Of a DNA stretch of 64,000 nt, positions 24,608 to 35,962 are shown in pieces. Source of the stretch: Vicugna pacos (taxonomy: Eukaryota; Chordata; Mammalia; Artiodactyla; Camelidae); the NCBI RefSeq assembly GCF_048564905.1, contig NC_132996.1, forward strand, positions 44,378,001-44,442,000, in the 5' to 3' direction. A program made the translations under genes and the position numbers. The notes below the pieces were generated by a model, which had not been told where the DNA came from, did not search any database, and was given only the letters and a program-made list of their open reading frames with translations. Every line of letters begins with the position of its first letter. Within the stretch, counting starts at the first letter, position 1.

Positions 24608-25457
24608 TGTCTGTTGGGATTTCGGGGCCGAAACCCACACAAGAAGGGAGAGGGGTGCTGGCAGGAGGACTTGTGTCTGTGCAGACCCTTCTGGACTGCA
24701 GACAACTAACAACAGCATCTTTGGGAGAGAGGCTGCCCACCAAAGAGGACCTGGAGAAAGAAAATAGCATGAGAACATTTGTGAAAGTGGAAAGGAGTCC
24801 AAGACATGAGGACTTGCCGGGCAGCACCAACTCCCTTCCAGATGGTGACCAGGAATGTTGACTGGCAGTGAGGCTGGTGCTGAGTGCCAGGGAGCTTGCC
24901 CACAGCCCGCAAGAGTGTGGGTTGGCTACTACTCCACCGAGACCCACTCATTCCCCTCCCTCTCTTCCCTAACTCCTGACCTAGGCCTAGACGCTGGGGT
25001 TAGATGGAAGGGTCACTCCGTACTTCCCTTGAGGCTTAATCCCAAGGACAAAAGCTGGCTCTGGCAGGGCCTGGGGTAGCAAGGACTGTCACAGGGGAAG
25101 TGTTGAGTGCTCTGTGGTTGAGGAAGGTAGCTGGACCCAGGGCAGTCACGATGCAGGGCCAGCTGGTTGTTCTGAGCCCAGACTGAGGCTTATAATCCAG
25201 AAGTACCCCCTGACCAGAAGTCAGGTGGCGGGAAAGACAGAGACAGACAAAACCAAGGGGGACCCAGGGCCCAACAGCTTGTGAGTGTCCACTTACTTGT
25301 AGGTGCCCTCAAGTTGGAAGCCACTCTCTTCATCAGCTCTCTCTCTCTTTTATTCAGAATGATTTTTTAAGCATTATTATACATTTACAAGTGTATGTAT
25401 ATTTTTTATATACATGGATTAGGTAACTGTCTAAGGACAACAACTGCCTACTGGACA
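24608..25457. mobile_element. Unclassified GC-rich segment, possible LTR fossil
   Basis: GC content jumps at the end of a TTTA-rich tract (24587-24607) and stays high to about 25340. The segment can be bounded by tgtc at 24608 and gaca at 25457, which would suit a long solo LTR. I see no exact target duplication and cannot place a family. It has no splice-flanked coding potential. An unrelated unique GC-rich sequence is the alternative. Confidence 0.3.
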
Positions 25458-25559
25458 ATTATTTTCTATGAGAGTGAAGTGTGGAAAATAGATCAATTTA
25501 GGAGACAAAAGCTATACATGGACATAAAGGGTGGATATAGGTTTTCATAATCAAAGACA

Positions 25560-26070
25560 GTATCCTCACCCTCTCCTCTTGCCCAGGTGTTCACCATAGG
25601 GCAAAAAAGGTCAATCAAGGACAGAGCTGAGGAGTGCTGTTTCCCAGACTGTGAGGGAGGGAAGGGAAGGGAAGGGCAACAGACAAACAGGCACTTTGGT
25701 GGTTGGCTACTGCCTTGCTACAAGCCCACAGCACTGGGCTCGGAGATCCAGACTGGGGACGTCCTGCTCACTGAAGAAGTGATGAGCTCCCTGCTGCTGA
25801 CTTCTTTCAGGCGAACTCAATCCCCTAGCCTCACAAAAACATCAGAAAGAGCTCCTCTTTGCTCCAGATTTAAATTCTTTTCACTGGCTAAATATAGGAG
25901 ACAGGCAAAAGCCAGATGTATAGAGAGGCTGGGATGCCAGCCTTTCTGCAGGTCCTTCGTGAGCCCACAGAGCACCTCCTTGTCAGTATGTAACTCTAGT
26001 CAGTGTATAACTTCACAGCAGCTTGGAATTGGTGGAGGCAGGACTTTAAAACATGTCTTTCAAATTTGAG
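25560..26070. other. Second GC-richer unclassified segment
   Basis: A 160-codon + frame (25587-26069) stays open here, but I recognise no domain and see no initiation or splice context. A short (GGGAA)n run lies at about 25656-25677. This may be an old repeat next to the 24608-25457 segment. Confidence 0.3.
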
Positions 26071-26183
26071 GCTCTTTTCTTTTAACAGTACGGTTGCAAA
26101 ATTACAGAGATACGGTGGGACAGAGAGCTGTATTGGTTTAAAACTGAAAAATAAAAACAGTGAATATGCTATTACGTTAGGTT

Positions 26184-26558
26184 CTTAGGGTGCCTTAACA
26201 AAACACCACAGCATGGGTGGCTTAAAAGACAGAAATCTATTTGCTCGCAGTTCTCAGGGCCGGAAGTCTGTGATCAAGGTGCTAGAGGACTCAGTTTCTA
26301 GTAAGAGATCTTTGTGGCTTGCATGTGGTGCCTTCTCACTGTATCTTCGTCCTGTGTGAAGGTGGAGAGAGATCTCTGGATCTTTTCTCTTCATATAAGG
26401 ACACCAGGTCTGTGGGATTAGGGCCTCAGCTTTATGACCTCATTTAACCTTAATTACCTCCCTAAAGGCCTTATCCTCAAATACAATAGCATGAAGAGGA
26501 GTGGGTTAAAGCTTCAACATATGAATTTTAGGGGACGGACATAATTCAGTGCATAACA
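26184..26558 (-). mobile_element. MaLR-type solo LTR fossil (MLT1/MST-related)
   Basis: Read on + it follows the reversed MaLR LTR order: 'aacaccacagcatgggtggctta', 'gcagttctcagggccggaagtc', 'tatgacctcatttaacc' and a final block ending 'ttcaacatatgaatttt'. Broken and ancient (pre-dating placental mammal radiation by family age). It lies about 290 bp upstream of the zipper exon. Confidence 0.75.
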
Positions 26559-26848
26559 ATTAGAAACATTACTGATGGATTTATATCACAGGTTATTTTC
26601 AGGGACTTGATGTTTTCAGCAACTAGATGTTTTGATCCAGTGAAGCATTTAGTGCATAGTCATCCACAACAGCATTTTCTGCAGCTTAACCAAATGACCA
26701 TGTAATAGAGTATTTTAACCTGCACTCTAAATGAATTTCAAAAAAAGTTATTTTTTTCAATTCTTTGGCAATGAATGACAGATACTTAAAGTGGAGGAGG
26801 AAGATTATAGAATTTACTAAAAAGATTTACATTTCTTTCATTTTACAG

Positions 26849-26923
26849 GCCCAACAGCTCGCTGATCTGGAACGGAAATTAACTGTGGCCAAAAATGAGC
26901 TGGAGAAAGCAGCTCTTGACCGG
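26849..26923 (+). CDS. LUZP2: LUZP2 internal coding exon, leucine-zipper segment (75 nt)
   Basis: The exon translates in one open frame to 25 residues, beginning AQQLADLERKL and ending ELEKAALDR. Leucines at exon residues 4, 11 and 18, with Leu/Ala at 7, 14 and 21, give a clean a/d heptad pattern, so this is part of a coiled coil. A good acceptor (pyrimidine-rich, ttttacag, ending 26848) and a consensus donor (gtaagt at 26924) flank it, and both ends are phase 0. From memory, human LUZP2 reads AQQLTDLEQKLAVAKNELEK at about residues 175-194, nearly the same. LUZP2 is a small protein of about 346 residues with a predicted signal peptide and an N-terminal coil; its function is poorly known. The next exon continues in frame after an 8-kb intron. 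The exon is too short for any ORF scan to find. I am confident of the gene and have not tried to number the exon. Confidence 0.93.
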
Positions 26924-27429
26924 GTAAGTTTACCTCTATAAGCCATCACCACTTTGGTTTTAGCAGATGAAGCTAGGGTATACTCATTGCTTCCCTTGAT
27001 TTATTGATGCAGTTCCAGGTGCTGTGCATGTAAGATTATGTAGAATTCATGAGCATTTGATATTCTTTTTGGAACCCAGTTCTTTTCTTGTTTTTGCTGC
27101 TACAGTAAATTGACACCAGGTTGAGGCTCTGTGATTGCCTGGCCTTATTTTTCACCTTACTGGCACACTTGTTCTCTAACACAATCAATAAGAGAATCAA
27201 ATCACAGTATTTCAGACTTAGAAAACAAACACCCACATTGCTGTCATTCAGACACATATGAAAAGTCTATGATGAAGTAATGTAGTCAATACAGGAGTAA
27301 CCTGCATTTTACCAAACCTGAGACCCATCCTCTGCTTGAAAACTATTATTGATTAGATTGGAGCTATTGGCCATCATTCTGTCTGGCAGTGGGAAAACAG
27401 ACACTCTCTCGTGGAAGAGATCATATTGA

Positions 27430-28480
27430 GAATTTTTCATTAATTTATACACAGTATTTGGTGTGTAATAAAAATATTTCTAGACATGTGAAGAGAGAAT
27501 GCAATCTGATCAATATATATAGAAGAAAAATATACCTGGAGCAACTGATTCAGATATTGGAGTGAGAAAATCAGTACTCAAGAATTTAACATCTATTATA
27601 CATATTTATATATTTCTAAAAGCATGCATATATATTACATTAAAATAAAACCAAAACTGATTAAAGAATAAAAATTTTCATTAGACTTGAAATCTGTAAA
27701 AAAAGTCAAGTAGATATTCTGAAACTAGACTGACATAATTCACGTAATCAAGAATTTAACTGATGTGTTTAATAGCAGATTGAATGATTGGACATAGTAG
27801 AACTGAAGACTAGTGAAATGAGAGGAAAATTGATATGAAATACCCATACTAGTGTGTAGAAAGTACAAATAAGTGGGACTTAAATAGAAAGAGAATAAGA
27901 AATATATGAGACAGTTTCAAAGTTTCTAAAAATACGTATAATTCTTGCTCGAGAAGAAATGACAAGCAGAAGCAATATTTGTAGAGATAATGGCTAAAAA
28001 TCTTCCAAAGCTTTGAAAGATATGAAGCACAGATTTAAAAATATAAATAATCCATAATCAGGTTAAATAAAAAGACAACCACTTTATAGTCAAATTGGTG
28101 GATTTAAAAAAAGATGAGCTAAAATAGAACATGAATAGTGAAATGGTAGATATCAACTTAAGTAGTCAGTAATTGTAAATTTTAAATGGTTAAAATATTT
28201 GGATAAATAAATGGATAAAATATTCCGAGTACAAGACTAAAATTGTAAGACCACATTAAACAAAATGTCTAAGATTCATACAAAAGATACCTATAAATAT
28301 AAATAAAAAGGAGATCTGTAAGTAAAAGAATAGGGACAGCGAGGTAAACTGTGCACACAGAAATGTAAAGAAAGCTAGTGTATCAATATGAACATCACTA
28401 AAAGTAAGCTTGAATTTTTAGTGATAAGAAGAGAGTCTCATCTAGATCATCAAAGAGAAAAATATCACAATCCTAATCAA
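27430..28480 (+). repeat. Ancient LINE (HAL1/L1), ORF1 and adjoining region, sense
   Basis: 'gtagagataatggctaaaaatcttcc' followed by 'gttaaataaaaagacaacc' and 'tagtcaaattggtgg' follows L1/HAL1 ORF1 order. 'gctagtgtatcaatatgaacatcac' further on resembles the L1 'gctggtgtggctatattaatatcag' stretch. Strongly diverged. It is one of the few LINEs in the same sense as LUZP2. Confidence 0.6.
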
Positions 28481-28589
28481 TGTGCATACCATATTTATTT
28501 TAAATGTATGTAAATATTTAAAACTACACTTAAGTTTCCTGTGCTTTTTCATTATCTGCTATATTTCAGTACAGCTTATTAAAATAAAA

Positions 28590-29080
28590 GGTACTTAGCC
28601 CTGGCAGAAAAATGGAAATGTGAATAAAAACAATGCGATATCATCTCAACATTATCAAATTGATAAAAATTTAAAAGTCTGGTGAGATGAAATTCTGATA
28701 CACTAGTAATGGGAATGTAATTATTAAAATCAGTTTTTAAATGTGTGTACCTTAAAATTTTCACTTATCCATATGTACTTGAAAACATGTATCAGGACAA
28801 ACACTAGCAATGTTTGTATTAATCATAAATGGAAATCATTTAAATGCTTACTGTTAGAATTAATATGTATAATCCATATATTTTCCGTACTTATATTTTC
28901 AAATAGTAATCAAAATTTAATATTAATAAATATAAAGGTATCTCTATAAATATTGATGCATTTATAACATACACTGTTGAGTGAAAAAATATGTACAGTA
29001 TTTCACAATTGTTCCAATACACAAACGACATTTTGTTTTGATAATATTATACAAATAAAGTAGAAAGATACATATCAAAT
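28590..29080 (+). repeat. Old L1 LINE 3' ORF2 / UTR fragment, sense
   Basis: Blocks 'aatgcgatatcatctcaacattatcaaattgataaaaa' and 'tactagtaatgggaatgtaa' and 'tgtttgtattaatcataaatggaaatc' match the order of the end of L1 ORF2. Diverged. Confidence 0.6.
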
Positions 29081-29859
29081 TCGTGGATGCAGCTGCCTTC
29101 ATCTCATCAAGATTCCAGCTTTATGAGTTCTTTTTTAATATATGAAAGAAGTTTATACCAATTTATGCTAATCTCTGACCATACCCAACTCAAACTGTAT
29201 AATATTACATTTTTAAAAAGAAATGACTTTTTATATACTTGGTAGAATCAGAAAACCCAAAGTACATATAATCCTAAAATTCAACTAGGTCACCTTCTTT
29301 TTCCCCCCTTTTTCTGCCATCCCTGCCACAATCTCTGAAATATGTTTCAAGTTGTTGAATTCCCAAGATCCTCTGAATTTTGCGCTACTATGACTGTTGG
29401 AATTTTCTTCCTTACATTAAGTCTTTTCCCCTGATTTGACTTCAAATAATCCGTTTAGCCAGTGAAGGTTTGAAACGCTTTTTGTACGACCGTGATGTGC
29501 TAGGTGTGAAGAGAAGCAGAAAACGCTTATGATACAGTCTCGGGTTCCAAATCTCTCACCATTTTGTTGGACACCAAAAATTAGGAAAGAATTGTATGTG
29601 GAGCCATGAGTTCAGAGAAGCACAAAGAGTGAATATGTATATTTTAAGTCCATGTGGGTTATAAAAACCTGTGTAATCCCATAATATTTCATGGGCATGT
29701 TGTAATTTGTCCTGAGTCACAGAACTTGGAGATAATGGAGAGTTTTCCCTCCTTCATTTTTTCCATTCTATGCCTTCCTCTTTCCCACTTCTACCACCGC
29801 CCCTATGTGCCTATCCCACACCATGCCAGTCTGGATGTTATAGCGTTTTAAAAAAAAAG

Positions 29860-30065
29860 GTCTCCAGAGTCAGCCTGTCTGTGTTCAAATCATAACTCTT
29901 TCACTGAATGACCATGTACAAATCCCTCAAACTCTTTCTGTTTCACTGTAAAGTGGGATAATAATAAAATTAACTTTATAAGGTGATGAGGAATTATATG
30001 CATCAAAAAAAGTAAAGTACTGAGTCGAATTCTTAGCACATGGGAAAAACTCAGTAATTATTATT
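29860..30065 (+). repeat. MIR SINE
   Basis: MIR order: 'agagtcagcctgtctgtgttcaaatcataac', 'gaatgaccatgtacaaatccctcaa', 'ctgtaaagtgggataataata', 'tcttagcacatgggaaaaactcagtaattatta'. Confidence 0.78.
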
Positions 30066-30069
30066 AGTG

Positions 30070-30780
30070 ATAAGATCATAGAGAGACCTCTCCTCTGTGA
30101 TAATTTTCTTCCTTAACCTTCAGGATCTTGTCACTCCTTTTGTTACAGTGAACTATAAACGCATTGCATATTACTGGAAGTTGATTTCAACAAATCTCAT
30201 GTAAGATATGTTTGAGGCTCATAAATTCCAGTCATAAAGTCAGCTAGGAATGCTCGCTCACTTCAAAATGGGTAAAAACTGCAGTTTAATGAAATTGCTC
30301 TTCATCTCTCTGCATCATCTTTATATGACTCTTTTATTCTCTTCAGGTGTCTAGGTCCAAAGACTGTTATATATCGGCTTCAGATAGCTTTAAATACTCC
30401 ATAAATATTATGAAAACAACATCTTCACACTCTAAGTTGGTTCTCATTTCATATTTCTCATGTACAAAGTCTCAGTTTACTGCCCCAATGTAAATAATAA
30501 TAATCTCAGGACCTGAGAATCCACCTTGGTTTTCCAAGCCATCAATTATGTATTCGGCAATATCTTATGAATTATAGTTAGCCACAGCTACTAGAATGTA
30601 AAACCAAGTTTGTGGTTTGCAAATCTCTCTCATATTCTCTTATGAAAAGAAAAGTTTCTGTTGCCTCTGACTCTCACAAAACGCCGCCCAGGAAAGTGTG
30701 CATCATTGTATCATATTACCAATGACACAAGTTAAGTGATGTACACAGACTCCCAGGACAAAGTAGTAAAAGAATGAGAA
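30070..30780. other. Intronic stretch without recognised features
   Basis: No repeat family or exon is evident. Confidence 0.45.
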
Positions 30781-30784
30781 CTCT

Positions 30785-30848
30785 TTTTGCTACAGGGTGT
30801 CTGGCACATAGCAGGAGCGTAATAAACAGCTATTGATTGAATCGACAG
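30785..30848 (+). repeat. L2 LINE 3' terminus
   Basis: 'gggtgtctggcacatagcaggagcgtaataaacagctattg' is the L2/MIR-type terminal motif. Confidence 0.6.
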
Positions 30849-31469
30849 ACAAAGATCTAACCCCATAAATTAACAAACATGCTATTCACCCTGCACGCAA
30901 GGGACATAGAGATCACCTAGAGCAGAAAGAGCCAGAAATGTTGAATGAACTTACAGGATGCACAGAGCCAATTTCATGGCAGAAATAAAGGTAAGGGGGA
31001 AGCTCTTGGATTCCCAGCCCTTTGCGATCTTTCCAAAGCTAACGGCCGATGTTGTATTCACATCTCCCTGAAAACTTCACATCTTCATGTAAATAAGTGA
31101 AGACAGACATGAATAAGACCTTGTGAATTTGTATTTCTAAGGAGATGAGGAATTAGGGGCACTGTTGTCTTTGAAAGATATATCTTACTTTTTCTTCCCC
31201 AAAATGTATTTTTTTTCTGAGATAAGTACTCACATACAGCCACACGAAAAATTGCCTTCTGAATCTCCCACCATCTTAATATCATATATGCAAGCAATAA
31301 TTTCATACATGCTTTACATACTCTATAGCACAACATTATTATTTAAATGTCAGAAACAGTACTTTTTCACATTATGTAGTATATAAGGTAAAATGAGAAA
31401 TGCTTTATTATTTTCTCATGTAAAATGACACCAGTCTATATTCTCTGGACGGTTTGCTTTATTTGTTCC

Positions 31470-31990
31470 TTTTACAACTATTTATTGAGTTAGAAACTGT
31501 TGATGCTGCAAAAAAGATACTAGCCCTCGAAGAAATTAATTGTAATAGAAATAGATAAAACAACAAACACATAAGCAATGAGATAATTTGCATCAATGAC
31601 GAGGGCTACATGAGACATAATTTAAGAAATGTGACAGAGACTTTAAGGAAAGTGTGTTCCTTGAAAGGGCAATCAGGGACTGTGCTTCAAGAAGCCAATA
31701 TGTGAGCTGAAACATAAATGTTAAGTGGAAGTTTCCTATATAGATATTTGGAAAGAGGGTTCTGCAAATAGCAAGTGTAAAGGCTCTAAGATAAGAATGA
31801 ACTTGGAATGTTTGATGGGGTATAAATAAAGGACATTGTGACAAGCAGGATATTCTTAAATATTCTACATTTTACTACCCTGGCAAAGGAGGTGGGAGAG
31901 GTGCTTTGATGAGGGCAGGAGAACAAGGAAAAAATTAAGACTGATCTTAGGAGGGAGTAGGTTGTAAGATCTCAGGCAAAGTATACTTTA
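31470..31990 (-). repeat. L2 LINE fragment
   Basis: Reversed L2 order from 'caactatttattgagtt' through 'gagacataatttaagaaatgtg', 'gcaaatagcaagtgtaaaggctctaag' and 'ggttgtaagatctcaggcaaag'. A collinear further piece appears at about 32400-32490 ('gtgatgatggcttaccacagtgg'). Confidence 0.65.
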
Positions 31991-32399
31991 TATGGCTTAC
32001 ATTATATTTCACTAGGTGACATGTTGTTGCAGTGAACTTCAAAGTGAACAGTGGCCCTTACCTGCAATTTCAAAACAGACTCCAGCTAGCAGTACAAATG
32101 AAAATGTAGTAACGCTGTGGTATAAAACTATAGTTCGGATCCTGCTCATGGAATGGGCCAAGCCAAACCTGAATAGTACCAGGAACAGTCTCTGTTAAGT
32201 TAGGACTAACTAGAAAGGTGTTAGGGTTTTATTTTTAGTAGAAAGCTAACCAAATTACGGCAGCATTGCTCACAAAAATCTGTGGTCTCTGGCAGGAAAA
32301 ATCTATAATATACTGAAGGAGTGGAACCAGAATCTCGTATAGGAGGTGAAGGCACAGGCTCGTGATCTAAAAGTAGAAAAGTGAAATCAGACACTAAGA

Positions 32400-32490
32400 G
32401 ATTAAGAGTAGGTTGAACCATGAAAGTGATGATGGCTTACCACAGTGGTTATGAAAGGTGAGGAGTTGGTGGGTACCTCTATGAGACATT
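32400..32490 (-). repeat. L2 LINE fragment, collinear with 31470-31990
   Basis: 'gatgatggcttaccacagtggttatgaaaggtgaggag' resembles the reversed L2 'gatggtggcttggaccagggtggtagcagtggaggtggtgag' block, in the expected order relative to the preceding copy. Confidence 0.5.
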
Positions 32491-33204
32491 GATTCTGTTA
32501 ACCGAGGTGACCCTGGCAGTGTCAGGAGGCCTGTGGGAGCAGATAAGATGATTGCATCCAAGTTCAGATAATTGAAACTGTAGCATGTCTGCATATCCCC
32601 ATTGACTGTTCCATTGGAAAACTGGTCTTGCCTAAACAGTGTTTACTTAAAATTGATGTTTGAAACGATTAACTTGATGCTGTTTGTTATTTATTTTTAA
32701 CATCTGAGTTCAACCATTACTCAGGAATTTGTATATTACTACAAGATATACTTTATGCCTGTTATAGATCCAAGTTTGAGATATAAACTCTGTTAAAAGG
32801 AGCCATGATATGAGTACAGTGAATAAAATAACCTTCGTTACTTTCTGCATTATCTGAGCATTGAGAATCTACATTTCAAAGCCACAGTAGCTTTGAGTCC
32901 TGGCCAAGGCCTGCATGACCTTGACACATTAGCTCTATTTCCATGATCTAACTGTAATACGAGAAACATTAAACATACTTAAATTGTTCAGCGTTACATG
33001 GACTAGTTCACGTCTGACACAGCACCCAACGCCATGATCTTTTATTCTGTAGTGAGTGAAAGTGGGTGAAGGGAAAGCATCCAAGATTGTAACAAAGAAT
33101 CACTAGCAAGAGAAATCTGAGCTGTTAACTCCATTTCTTTTTATTGATGTACTTTGTCAGTTTTCTTCCCTGACAAAACAGAAACAACATTTTCACCTAA
33201 GTTT

Positions 33205-33430
33205 TTAATTCATTTATTCAAAAACCTTTTTTGTCACGTCTCTATTCTTGTGTCAGGGTTTGTGTTGAGTGCTGGATACACAGTTCTGAACAAAATAGGC
33301 AACTTATACACGTGTATATACATATAAATTAAAGTGTATGATAGATTGCGTGAATGAAACAAACAGGATCACAGAAAGTAATGAGGTGGGGAAAAGGCCA
33401 GAATCTAGGGACTCAGGCAAGGAAACAAGA
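33205..33430 (-). repeat. L2 LINE 3'-end fragment
   Basis: Reversed L2 terminus: 'aattcatttattcaaaaac', 'gtgttgagtgctggatacacagttctgaacaaaatagg', then an AT patch and 'gatcacagaaagtaatgagg'. Confidence 0.65.
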
Positions 33431-34985
33431 GGGACCGTTTTGAGTAACAAGTCGACATTCACCGTTAGCCCCTGCCTGTCCACTTAACAAAGCTTCTCCA
33501 TTGTAGTTCTTACCAGGTTTTTATTTTATCTTAGACAACTTGACAGGGCAAGATTAATGAGAAGAAAACATGTGTCTGTCCTATTCTTATATACTTCCAG
33601 TTGCCACTCTTACTGCTGTCATTTTTAAAAAATTTCTTGACATGACTGAAGAGAGAGATCTCTTAAACTGCTATTCCAACAGCAGACATTGTCATCTTGA
33701 AGATAAATCTTATACCCACATAGGAGGAGAAAACACAGAGGAAGGCACTGAGAAGGCTCTAAGTCATAGTCATTACCCTCAAGAAATTGATCGCAAGGGC
33801 TTTATAGGAGCCAGGAAATAGGAGAGGATGCTGTATGTGGGTATATCCCTGACGTAGTACATAAAAGGTGGTAATTTCGTTGGGAGTGTACTACTTTGAC
33901 AGGCAGACAACAGACTGCTGCTTGATTGACCCATGGGTTCACTGAAAGGGTAAACTCCACATGTGCCAGCTGGTCCGGGGATATGGCCCCAGCAGCCAAT
34001 CATTCTGCATCCCTCTCGCCCCAGAAGCCACATTTCATACCTTGAGGTGGATATTTATGTGTCATTATTTTATTAGGCCCTATATCCACACCCCAAATTA
34101 CTCAAGTTGCCATGAAATTTCCCCAAAGTTGTATGTCTCTCTTCATTTTGTCACCTGGGGATGTCTCTGTCATTCGTACTCAACTTTATATCATTTTTTT
34201 AAACCTTATCAGCAATTAAAAATATTTTAGCACTGGGAGCCGGGAGTGAAATGGGAGTTAGAGATAGTTGTCTACAATAGTTCAGCTTGCTTTGTGATGT
34301 AAACCTAAAGAAAAGACAGTCTGAAGACCTTAAGCTTTCTTTTCTTCATAGTAAAACAGTAATAATAAGAACAGATGTTTGAAAGCATAAAGTTATATTT
34401 CTTGCACGTGAAGGTGCTTAGAATATTGTAATATCCTATGCTAATAGAACAGAACGTTAATATTATCACTTACAATCACATCGGATTAACTCTATGTGTT
34501 AACGACTTAACAAGACCCAGAGGAAATAAGAATTTTATCGGAAACAGAGTGGAGGGACAGGCTAATCTGAGAAACACAGGGGCCTGTATGGCAATAGGAG
34601 TGATTTTTAATTAAGGAGATGATGCCAGTAGAAAGATGGCAGGTTTCTGAGAAGGACATTTTCTACTTTACAGTGACCTTAGAGTATATTTCCCTGCCAG
34701 CAAACTATCATTATTGAAATCATGTCAAGTCGAGGGAAAAATGTAAGTCATGTCTCTGAATTTCAGTGTTCAAAAATACATCATGAACTGTTTTAGCTCC
34801 CCCCCAAAATAGACTGGGTGTACATTAAATGGCATGTCATAATGGAATTTGTCTTAGGAAATTACATTTGGAAACTAATAAGTGTCTGTGTGGGGAGTGA
34901 GTGCAGCCTAGGGGGAAGGGGGAATCTAAGCAGGTAAATGACAGTGGGAACCGGATGTAGAAATTGTCATCTCTCTGTTTCATTT
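33430..34985. other. Intron before the linker exon, no recognised features
   Basis: Chance ORFs at 33570-34230 on both strands lack splice context. The last 60 bases carry the polypyrimidine tract and acceptor of the 168-nt exon. Confidence 0.45.
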
Positions 34986-34988
34986 TAG

Positions 34989-35156
34989 GAGTCACAGCTG
35001 AAAGCAATGAAAGAGACCGTGCAGCTCTGCCTGTCAGCTGTTTTCCATAATCAGCCTCCTCCCCGTTTGAATCTCTTCAAGCCAAACCCAACTCTGACGT
35101 CACTTCCACCCAGGCCAGTTGACACTAGGATTGCAGATGGAAGGCCAGAAAACACG
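34989..35156 (+). CDS. LUZP2: LUZP2 internal coding exon, coil end and proline-rich linker (168 nt)
   Basis: Fifty-six codons, open throughout and phase 0 at both ends, follow the acceptor ttcattttag. The first part, ESQLKAMKETVQLCL, closes the coiled coil and differs little from the human protein as I remember it. After SAVFHNQPPPRLNLF the sequence becomes proline-rich and shares few residues with the remembered human linker, yet the codon count agrees (56), so the exon is intact. There is one cysteine (residue 14). The donor is gtacac, poor beyond the GT. A better donor, gtaagg, begins at 35193, but reading on to it meets an in-frame TAA at 35184-35186, after nine extra residues. Continuity with the 93-nt exon supports the gtacac junction, because PENT then joins PQQ as in human LUZP2. 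Confidence 0.92.
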
Positions 35157-35192
35157 GTACACTTTATTTGTGCTTTGAAAAATTAAAATCAA

Positions 35193-35198
35193 GTAAGG
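35193..35198 (+). promoter_or_regulatory. Possible cryptic 5' splice site downstream of the linker exon
   Basis: The sequence gtaagg lies 37 bp past the used gtacac junction and is closer to the U1 consensus. An in-frame TAA at 35184-35186 precedes it, so its use would end the protein. Inference only. Confidence 0.35.
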
Positions 35199-35534
35199 TA
35201 CTCTCTTTGTAGTTCATTCTTGTAAGATCATCAAAGTGCCAAGTAAGATATCACATTCACTGAAAAATCAGGAAGTCAATGGGAGAGAGAAGCCCAGTTT
35301 GTCAAGTCTCCATAGTCACTTGAAGAATGGTGGAAAACAAGTTTTCTTTAGTAGAGGCCCAGCTGTTTCTTAGGCAGGATCATCATCGTTATCTTTATTT
35401 TATAATTAGTTAAAAGAAATATCTTGTATTACATTCCAGTATATACACCAGAGGTTTAATATGGAAAATACTTTCTCCCAGGGTGTAACCATAATCCTTA
35501 CAAAAATGGATACATTTTTTGAAATTAAGTCCAT

Positions 35535-35695
35535 AATTGTCGACACTGCCTGCACATTGGAATCACTTGAGATGCTTGTAAAAAAAAAAAAAAATCTTGA
35601 TACTTGGGACTCACCTCACACCTGTGAAAACAAATCCTTTCTGGTTGGGCTCCAGTCATCATTAATTTTAAGAGCTCCCTAGGGGATTTTGAGAC
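35535..35695 (+). repeat. MER5A-like hAT transposon
   Basis: Order 'cactgcctgcacattggaatcacttgag', 'atacttgggactcacctcac', 'aattttaagagctccctaggggatttt' matches MER5A. An internal poly-A run lies at 35580-35594. Confidence 0.8.
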
Positions 35696-35962
35696 CAACT
35701 GACAAGCAAACCTTCCTCCAAATCCCTACCACCACCCTAATCTAGACAGGACAAAGGGGCGTTTCAGTCATCAGAACCTTCCCTCAACCCACCCCCCCAA
35801 AAAAAAAGAACCTTCAATTTGCAGGTTCTACATTTAAGTAAATATCAATAATCAGAAATAGTTATTAAAGAAAGGAGTTTAATTTGAGACAGTATGTCTG
35901 AAAGTACAGGCTCTCTTAGCACTTGTCCTAGGTTCACCTGCTTTCAAGGTAAGTGTCACAGT

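Larger units (their letters stand above)
1..26848 (+). other. LUZP2: LUZP2 intron (partial, 5' end outside window)
   Basis: Everything left of the 75-nt exon is intron on the LUZP2 transcript, since no coding exon matching the preceding part of the protein is seen. Very long introns are normal for LUZP2, which spans hundreds of kilobases in human. Repeats inside are listed separately. Confidence 0.8.
26924..34988 (+). other. LUZP2: LUZP2 intron between zipper and linker exons
   Basis: This 8065-bp intron runs from gtaagt to ttttag. It contains a sense-oriented ancient LINE (27430-29080), a MIR and several antisense L2 pieces. No alternative exon is evident. Confidence 0.9.

Noticed and set aside
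24579-24621. ctgttggaattt / ctgttgggattt as a target-site duplication
   Set aside because: The two words lie on the same side of the GC-rich segment and flank only a TTTA tract, so they cannot bound the insertion.
24600-24951. Overlapping ORFs on both strands at the GC-rich segment
   Set aside because: Four frames are open at once, which reflects base composition, not coding.
25587-26069. 160-codon ORF as a gene
   Set aside because: No recognisable domain, no splice or promoter context, and it lies in a GC-richer patch where open frames arise by chance. Kept only as a low-interest observation.
32880-33030. A further MIR copy
   Set aside because: Only 'catgaccttgacacattagctct' resembles MIR; too little to support a feature.
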